A stretch of 64,000 nt of DNA from NCBI RefSeq assembly GCF_002234675.1, contig NC_019875.2, positions 28,765,818 through 28,829,817 on the forward strand. Direction: 5' to 3'. The position numbers were made by a program, and so were the translations under genes. This document shows, in pieces, positions 11,817 to 22,830 of the stretch. The stretch comes from Oryzias latipes (lineage: Eukaryota > Chordata > Actinopteri > Beloniformes > Adrianichthyidae). The notes below the pieces were generated by a model, which saw only the letters and a program-made list of their open reading frames with translations, was not told where the DNA came from and searched no databases. The first letter of the stretch is position 1, and each line of letters begins with the position of its first letter.

Positions 11817-11905
11817 GTCTGCCGCCCTCCCAGCATTCACCCACAATCTCCAGAGCGAGGGAGCAGCTGTTACTGTCTGCAACGCTTCGAAGGAACAGAC
11901 TCATC

Positions 11906-12687
11906 ATGAAGACTCTGTTGCTGACCGCCGCCATCGTTGCAGGACTGTTTGGCTGCTTGGTGGCCTTCCCGCCCCCGGCCCCCTTCCCTTTCCCCGTCCC
12001 TTACCACGCCTTCTGCAGGGCTCTCTGGTGAGTCTGATGACCTGAGCTGTTCATTCGCTGCTTGACTGTGGGTTTACCTTCTCTGTCCTGCTTCCAGGCT
12101 CTTTGCAACACCTTGTGCTGAAATCAGCACCACCATTGCACAGCAGATTCAAATCTCCGCCCCGGAGTATAAGGTCAAAATCTTTTTATTGCAGGATCTG
12201 TTTTAGTCAGGAGAAGCCGTCTGACGTGATGTCGTTCTTTTGCAGCTTGTGACCGCAACACCTTTGGTCATCAAAGCCAACCACACGTCTGATGGCGTCC
12301 AGATGCAGAACGTCACCTTCTCTTTCAGTGACACCATCCTGACCGGAGGCTGCCGCGTATCTGTTAGTGCCCTCTTTTTCCTTTTGTTTTTCTCCATGCG
12401 TCCTTTCATTCATTTGTGTACCTTTTCGTCTCCAGGCAGAGTCCATCTCTCTTGGATTTACCAGCCTTCTTGACGATGGTCTCAACTATTGCAACCTCTA
12501 CAACTTGCTGGCAGGTAAAGAAGCGTCAACTTTATGTTCTCGTGAACACGTCATTGCAGAGGGACCTGATTTGACTGTTTACTTTTCTTTTTTAACAGCA
12601 AGTGGACTCACCTCGGCTCCAGGCTTCATGGAGATGACCAACGAGTGGGCCTGCATGGGATATGGACTGGCCAAGTGCAAAGCCTAA
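11906..12687 (+). CDS. Secreted-family gene 3: small secreted six-cysteine protein of unknown function (160 aa)
   Basis: Exons are 11906-12027, 12098-12173, 12246-12362, 12436-12514 and 12599-12687, with GT-AG introns of phase 2,0,0,1. The product is 160 aa. Residues 1-20 are a signal peptide (MKTLLLTAAIVAG start), followed by a proline-rich stretch (residues 22-32). The mature protein has six cysteines at 37, 47, 102, 124, 150 and 158. Two N-glycosylation sequons are visible, N78 in KANHTS and N88 in QNVT. The C-terminus, SGLTSAPGFMEMTNEW then CMGYG, is shared with genes 4 and 5. It is the only family copy on the plus strand. It has a TATA box upstream and AATAAA at 12792. Exon 3 could instead end at 12356, before GTATCT, but the cysteine-plus-three-residues rule of the other genes favours 12362. 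Function unknown. Confidence 0.75.
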
Positions 12688-12791
12688 CGAGTTTTGTCTC
12701 AGTTTATCAGATGGCAGCAAAAAGTAGTTATGTTTGAATAAGAAATAAGTTTCCTTGTGGAAAACATTTCCACTTTGAATGAGTAGAAAAA

Positions 12792-12797
12792 AATAAA
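12792..12797 (+). terminator. Polyadenylation signal of secreted-family gene 3
   Basis: AATAAA 105 nt after the stop codon, in a short AT-rich 3' UTR. Confidence 0.6.
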
Positions 12798-13046
12798 GTG
12801 ATGGTTTAAGAATGCTTCTAAGATTTGTGTCTTTTTATTCCTCCTCTGATGAGATCCATAATTCTTAACGTTTTCCAATGCACGGCTGCAAAGAAATGGA
12901 TGGATTTTGGTGTCAGAAGAACAGATTTAGTCTGCGTTTAAAAGGCGCTGCTGGCTGTCAGTGAGGACAGGAGGTGACCGGGCTGGAACCTGAATCCAGA
13001 GACTGACGTTAAGCTTCTCACTTCCATTCACTGATGAGGGGGAAAA

Positions 13047-13510
13047 AGTCTTGGATGTGTCCGAATTTCCTCACTACTTTGTGCACTACAGGGCATTGGT
13101 CAGTTTTTTTAAGGCTGTCCGAATCTACAATTCCACAATCCACTGCACATTTTGTAGAAGTCTCTGCAAAAAACAGTGTGCATCAATGCTCCCTAGACTA
13201 GAAAAATAGACCACAATGCATTGGGTCTGAACCATTTTCCATTTGAAAAGAAGGTTTTGAAGTTATTTTTTCAAATAAATCAAGCAAGTTTTCATCATCA
13301 AAACAAGGTGGATTTATAAATAATCTTCGTAAAAGGTTCATATTCATTAGGTTTTCACTTCAGCAAATGAGTGACGTCTTTTTTGGCATTAAACAAAAGA
13401 AAAAAAAGAAAAGAACAGTAGTGACTCTGAATGTCATTAAATTCCAGGACACTGATAGTCCCACACCGTAGTCTAATAGGGTTTAGACAGCAGGGAGGGA
13501 ATGTGAGGAT
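13047..13510. mobile_element. Possible MITE with degraded inverted ends
   Basis: The left end GTGTCCGAATTTCCTCACTA and the right end (reverse complement CTCACATTCCCTCCCTGCTG) are loosely similar, and the text resembles dispersed fish elements. No target duplication is clear. Confidence 0.3.
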
Positions 13511-13647
13511 ACAAAATACGTCTTGTAAATCGTTTTATTTGTTTATTATTTCTTTAAGCATTTGCGATGCTTAAATGACACTAGTTTGACTCAAAAGATT
13601 GTTGGGGAAGTTAGGGGGGCAAAGCTCTTTATTTGGGGCGGCACCTG

Positions 13648-13669
13648 CCCCCCCCCCCCCCCCCCCCCC
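13648..13669 (+). repeat. Homopolymer tract of 22 C
   Basis: Uninterrupted run of cytosines. Length is likely unstable in replication and in assembly. Confidence 0.9.
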
Positions 13670-14030
13670 AGTTCCCGTTTATTATTTATTCTTAAAGAAA
13701 AGAATAAAGTTGCTGACATGCTGTGGTTGTGAAATAATCTCTCATTACAGATGAACAGGCTACTGCCGCAGAAACTCCCTTTCTAAAATTTGGCAATAAT
13801 GTTACCAAAGTACATTTGACATTTTTTTATTATAGTTGGTCGTTTTTTAGTACTTGGTCGTTTTGCACAGATGTCGAATGTAAAAAAAGCCGAGATGTGA
13901 AAGGGTGAGAGAATTGGTGAGAAATTCCTTTCTGATGTGATACTGCCCTCTGCTGGACAAATCTCAAAGTGCATGCGGAGTTGGTTCCTCATTCTAGTTA
14001 CATTAAAATTCTGTCATAGGTGATGTATTT

Positions 14031-15572
14031 TACGGAGCCCGTGTCCTGACATTAAGATATAAAAATATATCTTGTTCCCACAGATTAATATCTTGTTCCC
14101 ACAGGTTATTATGTCGTTCGCACGAAATACTATTCCGTTCCCACAAGATACTATTCTGTTCCCACAAGATACTATTGCGTTCCCTCAAAATACTATTCCG
14201 TTCCCTCGAAATGATTAACTCGTGCGAACGCAATAATTATGTCGTTCGAACGCAATAATTAATCCGTTCGAACGCAGTAATTATTCACGTCATAAGCCAT
14301 ACACGCAGATATGCTCTCTGTACGCCGGCAAAACTAAGCCGCAAAAACGGTAACTTCCGTGTCAGATGAAAATCTGAAAAATATCATATCAAGCTGGCTG
14401 CTTCGCCTAAAGCACTTACCTTTAGCTTGTAGCATAACAACAATAGCAGTACGTCACGTTTCCCAGAATGCTTTGCTGCCAATCATTGGCCAATCACCGT
14501 GTCCCTGTGACCAAGGTCTAACAACAAGACCAATGATTGGCCGCTGAGCATGCTGGGAAACGTGACGTACTGCTATTGTTGTTATGCTACAAGCTAAAGG
14601 TAAGTGCTTTAGGCGAAGCAGCCAGCTTAATATGATATTTTTCAGATTTTCATCGAGACAATAACAGATCGATCATTCTTGCTTTTATTTTTACCCCTAT
14701 TGAATGCTCACAGAGACACGGAAGTAGCGGCAGGAAGCGGCTTTTGCAGCAAGATGCGTACCAGATCATCATGTGAACGTGAATACGATGGATGCTTCTG
14801 TGCTTTTTAAAATAAATAAATCTGTTCTCTAAACATCCTCCGTGTCTTCAATGCAATGTAATGAGACACACACAGACAGAAATGTGAAGGTATCTGCTGT
14901 AAATCTATGACGTAAATTAATAACAGGATATGATCGGCTAGTCAGTTAGCATGTATCCTAATAGCCTTCGAATGCGAAGCGACTGACTGCTAAAGTTAAT
15001 AAAAGACAAGTCCTGCATATTATTATTCCTATTCGACCCTAAACTACAATATCAGCTGTCTGTCAACCGACCAGCCAGTTGCCCAAATGGCGGCATACAT
15101 CAAAGAGCTCTGCAGCGGCGCTAGTAGTAGCCTAGCAGGAGCTATCGTATGACAAAGCAGCCTAGTTATCATAAATCTTTTGATATTTTTCTTATATTCA
15201 TGGAGACAGTATTAAAGTGATCATTTTTGTTTTTCATGTTCCTTTTTTGAACGAATGTGGGTCACAGAGACACTGAAGTTACCGCTGAAAGCGGCTTAGT
15301 TTTTCCGGCGTACAGAGAGCGTGTATGACTTATGACGTGAATAATTACTGCGTTCGAACGGATTAATTATTGCGTTCGCACGAGTTAATCATTTCGAGGG
15401 AACGGAATAGTATTTTGAGGGAACGGAATAGTATCTTGTGGGAACGGAATAGTATCTTGTGGGAACGGAATAGTATTTCGTGCGAACGACATAATAACCT
15501 GTGGGAACAAGATATTAATCTGTGGGAACAAGACATATTTTTATATCTTAATGTCAGGACACGGGCTCCGTA
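14031..15572. mobile_element. Non-autonomous DNA transposon with ~330-bp inverted ends and 6-bp target duplication
   Basis: The ends TACGGAGCCCGTGTCC... (14031 onward) and their reverse complement (to 15572) stay alike for about 330 bp. GTATTT flanks both sides (14025-14030 and 15573-15578). Each arm carries tandem units of about 20 bp built on ACTATTCCGTTCCCACAAG. The interior holds a nested hairpin (14365-14654) but no transposase. The frames inside the arms that read NSILWER repeatedly are translations of the tandem units, not genes. The TACGGAG end and 6-bp duplication resemble the TATGGAG end and 6-bp duplication of the element at 22955-31357. Confidence 0.85.
14365..14654. mobile_element. 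Nested near-perfect hairpin MITE
   Basis: GATGAAAATCTGAAAAATAT at the left is mirrored by the reverse complement at the right. The arms run about 110-120 nt, through words such as GCTGGCTGCTTCGCC and ACGTCACGTTTCCCAG, around a short centre near 14500. The single strand would fold into a long hairpin. It has no coding potential. Confidence 0.75.
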
Positions 15573-15639
15573 GTATTTCACAGTTCACTTTTAGATTAAC
15601 TCTGGAAACCCCAAGAACACATTTATTCTGGGATTTTAA

Positions 15640-16050
15640 AGTTGATTTGACTTTTTTAAATCTTTTATTTTGGTCAAATAATGATAAACAGTCATGATCA
15701 AAAATAAAAGTAAAAAAAGAAAAGAAAAGAGAAGAAATTATAAGAAAATAATAAAACAAATAGAAAATAATTTGTGTTATTTAAGAAAAATATATATATT
15801 TTGGGGGGGAAAACAGCGTTACTGCAATAATTACATTATTTTTAGGTTCTCATTTTTGCAGGCACGAAACAAATCACAAAAAATTGTTTTCAAAAAGTAT
15901 TTTTTTAAGGAAGAAGTAAAAATGAAGGTTTTTTTATTGAAAGAGAAATAGACAGAAATAAATCTGCTAAGTAATTTTGATCAGCTCATTAAACTCATCT
16001 AAAATTTAAAACTAAAAGCAGTCAAAACTTCCCATGAAGCAAATACTGAT
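15640..16050. other. AT-rich spacer, no gene recognised
   Basis: Very A/T-rich sequence between the 14031-15572 transposon and the gene 4 polyadenylation signal. The frame at 15694-15951 is lysine-rich by composition only. Confidence 0.5.
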
Positions 16051-16059
16051 AAACATCCT

Positions 16060-16065
16060 TTTATT
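16060..16065 (-). terminator. Polyadenylation signal of secreted-family gene 4
   Basis: AATAAA on the minus strand, about 45 nt past the gene 4 stop codon. Confidence 0.55.
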
Positions 16066-16110
16066 TGCTCACATGCACAGGATAAACAATCTACATTTTT
16101 AGTGTAATAT

Positions 16111-16943
16111 TCATTTGCAGACAGAAACTCCGTATCCAAGGCAGAGCCATTCATTGGAGAACTCCATGAAACCCGGGGTTTTGGTGAGTCCACTGCCTAT
16201 AAACAAACAGGAATGCAGTAAAAAAAAAAAAGATTTAGGATGAAGTCAGAAATCTAGAGTCTGGAGGAAATCAAAATAATAAAAAAACAAACCTTTCAAA
16301 ACTTTGTAGAGGTTACAGTAGTTGGTGCCGTTGTCAAACAGGCTGAATGACAGTGAAGACACAGAGGAACCCTAACAGCAACCAGAAGGAACAGAAATCT
16401 AACAATATTTCAAAGATAATTTAGAGTAAAGGAAGCAGAAAAATGTACATTACCGCTACATGGCAGCCCATGGTCATGGCGGTGGGCGCCAAGGTGAAGT
16501 TAAGATACTCCACTTGCCCAACAGCAGAGGTGTGGTTGGCCAGAATCTGTGCTGGAGTCACTGGACCCAGCTGGAATGGAAAAGAAGAAACTGTTTCTTT
16601 TGTTTGCTAAACTAGACATACATTAAAGTTTTTCAGTGGAAATACACCAAGCTTTTACTCTTTGTTCACCTTGTAGGACTGTTTTCCTTTTAGCCCCGAC
16701 ACGAGAGCCACGTTCACTTCATCACAGGGGACTCCAAGCAGCCTGGAAACAATGAAAAAATGGCAGAATTTGGTGGTTTTGATTATGTTTAATACAACAA
16801 CATCAGTCCCTGATTAGGTTAAAGAGTCTACCTTACCAGAACATTTTGCAGAAGGAGTTTGAGATCTCCGGGGGTTGAGCAGTTGTGAGGAATCTCACTC
16901 CTGAGAGCAGAACGCACGCTGCAACCAAAGTCCTCAGCGCCAT
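16111..16943 (-). CDS. Secreted-family gene 4: small secreted six-cysteine protein of unknown function (153 aa)
   Basis: Minus-strand exons are 16943-16837, 16742-16670, 16570-16454, 16371-16293 and 16196-16111, with GT-AG introns of phase 2,0,0,1. The product is 153 aa. Residues 1-22 are a signal peptide (MALRTLVAACVLL start). The mature chain has cysteines at 32, 42, 96, 118, 144 and 152, matching gene 3. Motifs are FCKMFW, LLGVPCDEV, LANHTS, YLNFTL, GCHV, LFDNGTNYCNLY and SGLTKTPGFMEFSNEW. Sequons occur at NHT, NFT and NGT. A weak TATA-like TTTATTGG lies about 70 nt upstream of the ATG. It is closest to gene 5, which begins MALRxL and shares GVPC and NEWLCLG. Function unknown. Confidence 0.76.
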
Positions 16944-17129
16944 CCTGATCTCTGTTTCTCTGTCTGCACTTCTTCTAGACTCTGCAGCACAACTGCCGGT
17001 TGCTGCTGAAGCCAATAAAGAGCACAGCGGGAGAAAAATGTGGCGTGAAGACCTCTGGCCTGTCATGTGGAGGCATGCAAACAAAAGATCTGTAGAACAA
17101 CAAGCTGCACGTTGGTTTTCTGGATGATA

Positions 17130-18600
17130 GAATTCAGATTATTAATTTTTTCTCTGTTGCACAAAGTGCTAAGAGACAGAAAATTTCAAGATCCCAACTC
17201 CTGCCAAAGATAAGTAACTTTAAAAGTAACTATCTCTCCAGTGATCAACGTAAAAGAAAACAAAGTTTCACTTGAAGATACCAGTGTGGAAAACATGAAA
17301 ATATAAAATAATCAATAACATGTTCTCATTTAAAAGGCAGAAAACAAATCAGGTGAGAATTTAAGGCATATTAAATGTATATGTCATCATGTAGTGTCAG
17401 AATACTGTGCTGAAATTTCTTTGAATTTTACCAGTCCTCTTTCCTTCCTTCCTTTGCTTTACCAGAGAAGATTATCATAAACCCTGAGGTTAACCACAAC
17501 CAGCCGTTCACTGTGCCTTTAATTCATGATGTTACTGTTATTTCTGCAAACAAAAGTCTCATTGATGCACCCTTCCTGGAGTTTTAACAGCCTGACCAGC
17601 ATGGAAATTGTGGGGGAAAAAGCTGAAACGAAAGCATCCCAGCGAACCGAAGCCCGTTAAACCGTTTGTGGTGCGCGTCGGCTAAATCATCTGATGTTTT
17701 AACCAAATAGAATCTGCAGATCTGCAGTGTAAGATGAGGATGTTGTTTCATTATTTTATCATAGTGAGGACAGAAAAAAAACAGGCTGAGAAACCAAAAA
17801 GAATAACAACAATAAAAGCATTTATTATAGAAAGATAGCAGACAAGGCTCCAGTTTAATAGAAACCTAAACAGAAAACTCTTCATCTAACTACAACTGAT
17901 GTTCTATCTTATTTTATCAGGGATCTTTGGTTGATGATGCAGAACCAGGAGACTTGATCTTGAATCTTATGAACACGTTTTTAAAAAGATTTAAAAAACT
18001 GAATTCTGTCCTTACAAAAATACAGATTAAACGCCTACAAAAACAAGCCACACCCCACTTGATGACACATAGACACTCTTTCAACCCTTGTCTGCGATTG
18101 GGCTCTTGTTTGTACTAATTTTAAAACACATTTACTAATACTTGTTTTTATTTATCTATTGCATCTTTTCACAGTGATTTCTAGTGGTTTCCCTGTCAGT
18201 CTCAAGCTGCTCTAATTTAGCAGCAAAACTGAGTCTGAGTCTGAAATGACACGTTGCTGTGACAACAGAAAACTATAGAATCTGGGGGGTATCGACACAT
18301 GGAGATTTGGGTTCAGGAACCTAAGGTCATATTGGGGGGAAGACAGATCATAAATGAACTAAAAACGTGACAAAAGATGGAAAAAATGATCCAAAAAGCC
18401 ACAGATTCTTGCTGTTTTTTTATGTTTTTATGACGATTTTCAAGTAATCTTTGAGAGACAGTTGAAAATAAATATAATTAGTTACAAAAGACTGCTTAAG
18501 GACAGTAAACTATTTAAATTTAGAAAAGAACATTTGCTTTTAATGTTGTTTTTCACTGCAAGGGGGTCTTCTGCTTTGTGATAAAAACACAAATAGTGAT
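17130..18600. other. Intergenic DNA, no gene recognised
   Basis: AT-rich sequence upstream of gene 4. No repeat ends or exon chain are recognised. A short (GAT)n run lies at 18598-18616. Confidence 0.5.
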
Positions 18601-18687
18601 GATGATGATGATGATAAACAGTCCTGATCAAACATTAAATTGGTGTTTTTTACTCTACACACCTAAAATCAACCTGAAAGTCCATTA

Positions 18688-19065
18688 GGCTACGTTCGCA
18701 CTGCAGGGCTTGATGCTCAATTACGATTTTTTTGAAAAAATCCAATTTTTCTGCAAGGCTGTTCACATTTCCAATTACATGCGAATTTTTGTGATCTCTT
18801 GTGTGACCGTGAAATGACCCAGAAGTGACCCGCATGCGCAGACGAGTACTCAACGGTGAATGACGTCACTCGTTGTTTGCGGAAGCAGCTAACGTTAGCA
18901 ATGGACGTCAACAACAGGGTTGTCAACAGCGGAGCTCTTTTGTATTATTACATTTATTTTCACAAAGGAGCCAGCACAATTACAATCTCCTCATTTTAAG
19001 AAGGCATTGGAGCCAGGATCGTCTGGACCCACTGTTGTGGAATGGGAATGTTTATGTGCTGGGGC

Positions 19066-19105
<40 letters not shown>

Positions 19106-19834
19106 GAGAGAGCGTGTGCAGCGCAGTATTCCCTACTGCGCTGTCTCCTCTCTGAGGGGCAATGGGGGCACGCCTTCATGTTGTGTGTTACGGAGAAAGG
19201 AGAACGATAATAAAAGAAGGTTTCCCGCAGAATAAATGCTATTGATTCTTTATTCACCGGCTCTGGAGAATCTGAGGGTCCGAACGGGGATATGAACCCG
19301 GAAGGAGGATCCGCCTTCTGTCCCCCGCGCTTCTGACAAAAGTCATCCCTGGAAAGGTTCAACACCACGCTCAGCCACTTCGCTGGAAATTCTTTCAAAA
19401 ACTGCCCGGTTGCGATAAGAGCCCTGGAGTTTGGCCTGAATAGAGCTGTCACCCCAAATATGAATCCAATCGGTGACCTCGCTTCCCTTTTACTGACTGG
19501 TCTCAGCAGCATCGTCCGCCATGGTTGATGTTTATGTTCTCGTTCCCGCCTACTTCAATGCAGAATTATGACGTTTGTAGCGTATCAAAGACGTACGGGT
19601 CGGATTCATGTGGCCTGGCCGCTCAGACGGAGGTCGCATTTCAAAAGATCGGATACGTATCGGATTCAGGACCACATATCCAAGTGGCCTGGGTCTCATT
19701 TGAAAAGATCAGATCTGTGTCGTTCAGACTGTCATGAAAAGATCAGATACAGGTGGCATAGGGGCAAAACGAAAGACTGAAATTTCATACATGGAAACTG
19801 CGTAAAATGTACATGTTGGCTGTGTGACACAGCC
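18688..19834. mobile_element. Harbinger-like DNA element with TTA target duplication
   Basis: Left end GGCTACGTTCGCAC and right end GTGTGACACAGCC (reverse complement GGCTGTGTCACAC) are imperfect inverted repeats. TTA flanks both sides (18685-18687 and 19835-19837). A 3-bp TTA duplication fits the PIF/Harbinger superfamily. The interior has a (TG)n run near 19070-19096 and no intact transposase. The long frames here run through the microsatellite and are not genes. Confidence 0.65.
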
Positions 19835-19973
19835 TTAACCTTCACCTCAAATGATCCGTTTGCTCCAACGCTGTGGCTCAGAATGAAAAAAGCTACGGTC
19901 GGGAACTAATGAGCACAGCGTGTTAAATGAAACCAAAGCTGAAGAGAAACACATGACGGCCACAAAGTCAGCT

Positions 19974-19979
19974 TTTATT
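19974..19979 (-). terminator. Polyadenylation signal of secreted-family gene 5
   Basis: AATAAA on the minus strand, about 60 nt past the gene 5 stop codon. Confidence 0.55.
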
Positions 19980-20039
19980 CTGAAAATCCATTCTCCTCGC
20001 ACAGCCACAAGGCTCAAAAAATACATATCTGAGCTTTTA

Positions 20040-21673
20040 TCAGCAGGCAGAAAAACCACATCCAAGGCAGAGCCACTCGTTGGTGAACTCCAGGAAGCCT
20101 GGAGCTTTGTAGAGGCCACTTCCTGTTCAGACAGGAAACACAAACATTAAGGCGTATAGGTGGCTGTAATTTTTTTAACCAGAATGCAGTGAATAAATGT
20201 TTGAAGGCTCACCCTTAATGACATTGCGGAGGTTGCAGAAGTTGATGCCGTTATCAAACAAGCTGTACCAAACAGCTGACACAGATGTTCCCTAAATAAA
20301 AGAGACGCACGTAAATCCAAAAGAGCATTGATTGGCCCACAGGCGCCACCCACCCTGCAGTCTAGTTAGAGCTACACGTGAGAAATTCATTTTAAAAAAC
20401 ACTTTTTTCATAACGGCGGCGTTTCTGTTGACTTCGTCTCCATAGTGACTATTTTTTGTGACAAACAGGTCTATGCACATTTTTAGAAAAACTGGCGAAA
20501 GGAAATTTTCGGAATTCCTTGGCAACTGATGTTTTATGTTAACCACGCCCACATTCCTAATACGGTCATAGCGTATGTCAAATCATTCCTTTCAGCTTGA
20601 GTCAGGAATTCATGTACTAAATTGAGCAAGCAACAGGGGAACGCCACTTTTGAGAGCTCGCCAGGCTAATGCCGTTCAAAATCTAGAAACTTTAAAACCA
20701 AATTTCTTTTTTCCCAAGTGGCTTCCCATTGATGCACTGGATGACCTTTATTTTGGGGCTTCCATAATGCAGAGGTTGAGTGGTCGACCTCTGTTCAGAA
20801 GTTAACAGGTTTGATTCCCGCCCATGTGTGGAAGTGTCCTCAGATAAGACACTGAACCCCACGTTGGTCCTGGTGGTTTTAGGGTGGTGCCAGTGTTCGT
20901 CATCAGTGTGTGAATTGGAGCGTGACTGCAAACCGCTTCGGGTCTTACAAGGCAGGTATCTCTGGCAGTGATGTCATCTTTTTTTTCTCTCCCTTTGCCC
21001 TAATACTTCATTTTCAACGGGTACAAGGTGCGTGCAAATGATTTGAGTGTGTAGCATTGGTAACATTTTTGCTCGAAGATGCAGTAAAAGTAAGGAATTG
21101 CAAAAACCATCAGGTTCTTCAGTTCAGGATAAAGAAAATCGTCTGAATGGAAAAATAAACAAAAAAAATGTACCAATACAAAAACACAATAGCTGAGTGG
21201 ACGCAGACTTACTTGCACATGGCAGCCCAGGATCACAGATGTGGGAGTCATAGTGAAGTTGACGCTTTCGATTTGGCCGACTCCTGAAGTGTGATTGGCC
21301 TGAATCGCCGCTGAGGTGACGGAGCTAAGCTGAAATGCAATCGCAGAAAAAGCTACGTTTCCATGACAGCTGTTAATATAAAGTGACACAAACAGCTTCT
21401 AACGATGTTTTCTCACAGTGTATGAACCCATGGCTTTAATCTGAGTCACAATGGCAGAGTTGACCTCAGTGCAGGGGACTCCAATTAACCTAAAATTTAA
21501 AAAAACAATATGAGTTAATGATTATTATTCTGAGACACAGAAGTGACAAAATCCTACCAGATGATCTTGCAGAAGGCGCTCGTCGTGGTGGCGGGTGCTG
21601 CATCTTTGCCCCCTGTGAGGACCCAGGTTCCCATGAAGATGGCACACGACACACCCAAAATCCTCAACGCCAT
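20040..21673 (-). CDS. Secreted-family gene 5: small secreted cysteine-rich protein of unknown function (155 aa)
   Basis: Minus-strand exons are 21673-21558, 21489-21417, 21329-21213, 20291-20213 and 20122-20040, all GT-AG with phases 2,0,0,1. The product is 155 aa. The signal peptide begins MALRILGVSC. Mature-chain cysteines are at 35, 45, 99, 121, 147, 150 and 155. The extra Cys150 replaces the Tyr of the GYG motif in genes 3 and 4, and the chain ends on the last cysteine. Motifs are FCKIIW, LIGVPCTEV, QANHTS, SVNFTM, GCHVQ, LFDNGINFCNL, and PGFLEFTNEW then LCLGC. Intron 3 is expanded to about 920 bp and contains a SINE (20763-20970). A TATA box lies about 62 nt upstream of the ATG. Function unknown. 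Confidence 0.76.
20763..20970 (+). mobile_element. tRNA-derived SINE in intron 3 of gene 5
   Basis: A-box-like GGTTGAGTGGTCGACCT is followed by B-box-like GGTTTGATTCCCGC and then the fish SINE phrase AAGACACTGAACCCC. It is antisense to the host gene. Confidence 0.6.
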
Positions 21674-21734
21674 CCTGGAATGAGCTCCGTCTTGCACCAG
21701 AGGTTGAACTGAGTTTCTGTTTCTGACGTGAGGG

Positions 21735-21742
21735 TTTATATA
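21735..21742 (-). promoter_or_regulatory. TATA box of secreted-family gene 5
   Basis: TATATAAA on the minus strand, about 62 nt upstream of the start codon. Confidence 0.6.
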
Positions 21743-21799
21743 GTCCTCTGATCTTCCAGCCTCTAGAGGACACACCATCAGTCATGTGGAGCCATGAAA

Positions 21800-22380
21800 A
21801 CAGATTTACATAGCAGGTTTGTCTGTAAAACAGCAGTCACTGTTTTTGCAAGTATCTCAATGCTTGCTGTGTATTTATTATTTTTCTGCAAATACTACAA
21901 TAAGACAAAATGCTGATGTTGTGAGAGCTTAGTCATATAGCTTATTTTTATTGGATATCTTCACTTAAAATTAAATAAAAGTTACTTTTTATTCAGGAGG
22001 ACCTGATGGAACATAGAGACAGACAGAGACAAACAATCATCAGTAAAATCAGTGCAAAACACATCATATCCAGACAAAGCATACGCTGTTGAAGCAGCCA
22101 AATTGAAAGATTACTAAAGGAAATAATAATTAAAAAAGAATTTAGGATTAAAAAAAAGAACTAGTTTAAAAGTAAGAGACTGGTATTTGTGGTATTATAT
22201 AAAAAAAAAACATTAATCTGGAAAAAAAGGAAAGATGAAATACCACTGAAGATTTTTCCACAGCCTTAACTAAAGATTTAATCCAGACAAATTTAAAGTA
22301 AACACATTTTAATAAAATACTTTAATCTAAAATTAACTGAACAACCCCACAGAAGAATTTGATTAAACATGATTAAATTC
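21800..22380. other. AT-rich spacer, no gene recognised
   Basis: Low-complexity A/T-rich DNA between gene 5 and a dispersed repeat. No coding signal. Confidence 0.5.
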
Positions 22381-22384
22381 AGGT

Positions 22385-22830
22385 TTTTGGTGTTTTAACA
22401 TGTTCTTGTGGGTTTTTTTCTAATGAAGAAGGACATAAAGAAATAAAATGAAGATCAAACTTGGATTTATGAGGATTTCTTCTATAAAAATGGTTGTGAA
22501 CCAGGAGCAGACGAAAAAAAAGCAATTTAAAAGGAGATTGTTGGTGACGTAAAAAATACGCTGGGCGGGGCCACAAGCTCCCTGCGCTTTGCCATGGGGA
22601 GAAGGGGGGGGGGGGGGGTTGCTCTTTGACAATAGTGCCGCCCACATCTCAGAGGTGAGATTCTGTTGAATTCCTACCGCTCTGCAGAAACTATGTTCCA
22701 GACAACGACCCAGCAGGATTTGTGATTTTTGGCTAAAATAGCATAAAAATCCTTTAAAAGACCACTGAGAATGATTTGAAAATAGATCAAAAGATGATAC
22801 AAAAACTGCATAGACCACCAAATGTGGTTA
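22385..22830. repeat. Dispersed repeat (GGGCGGGGCCACAAGC family)
   Basis: Shares CTGGGCGGGGCCACAAGCTC and the preceding GTGAA..CAGGAGCAGA text with 59200-59310, and the AAAGACCACTG..AAGAT text with 33120-33300. It includes a G-run at about 22604-22618. Confidence 0.55.

Noticed and set aside
14050-14290. CRISPR-like regularly spaced repeats in the transposon arm
   Set aside because: The units are contiguous and degenerate without unique spacers, lie inside inverted repeats of a transposon, and the DNA is eukaryotic.
14030-15581. Repeated frames (MRSHELIISRER..., and the opposite strand) that look like a heptad-repeat protein
   Set aside because: They are translations of the about 20-bp tandem units in the transposon arms, mirrored on both arms, with no codon bias or conserved start.
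18873-19512. Overlapping frames of 96-173 aa around the (TG)n run
   Set aside because: They run through the microsatellite inside a Harbinger-like element on both strands and lack any domain.
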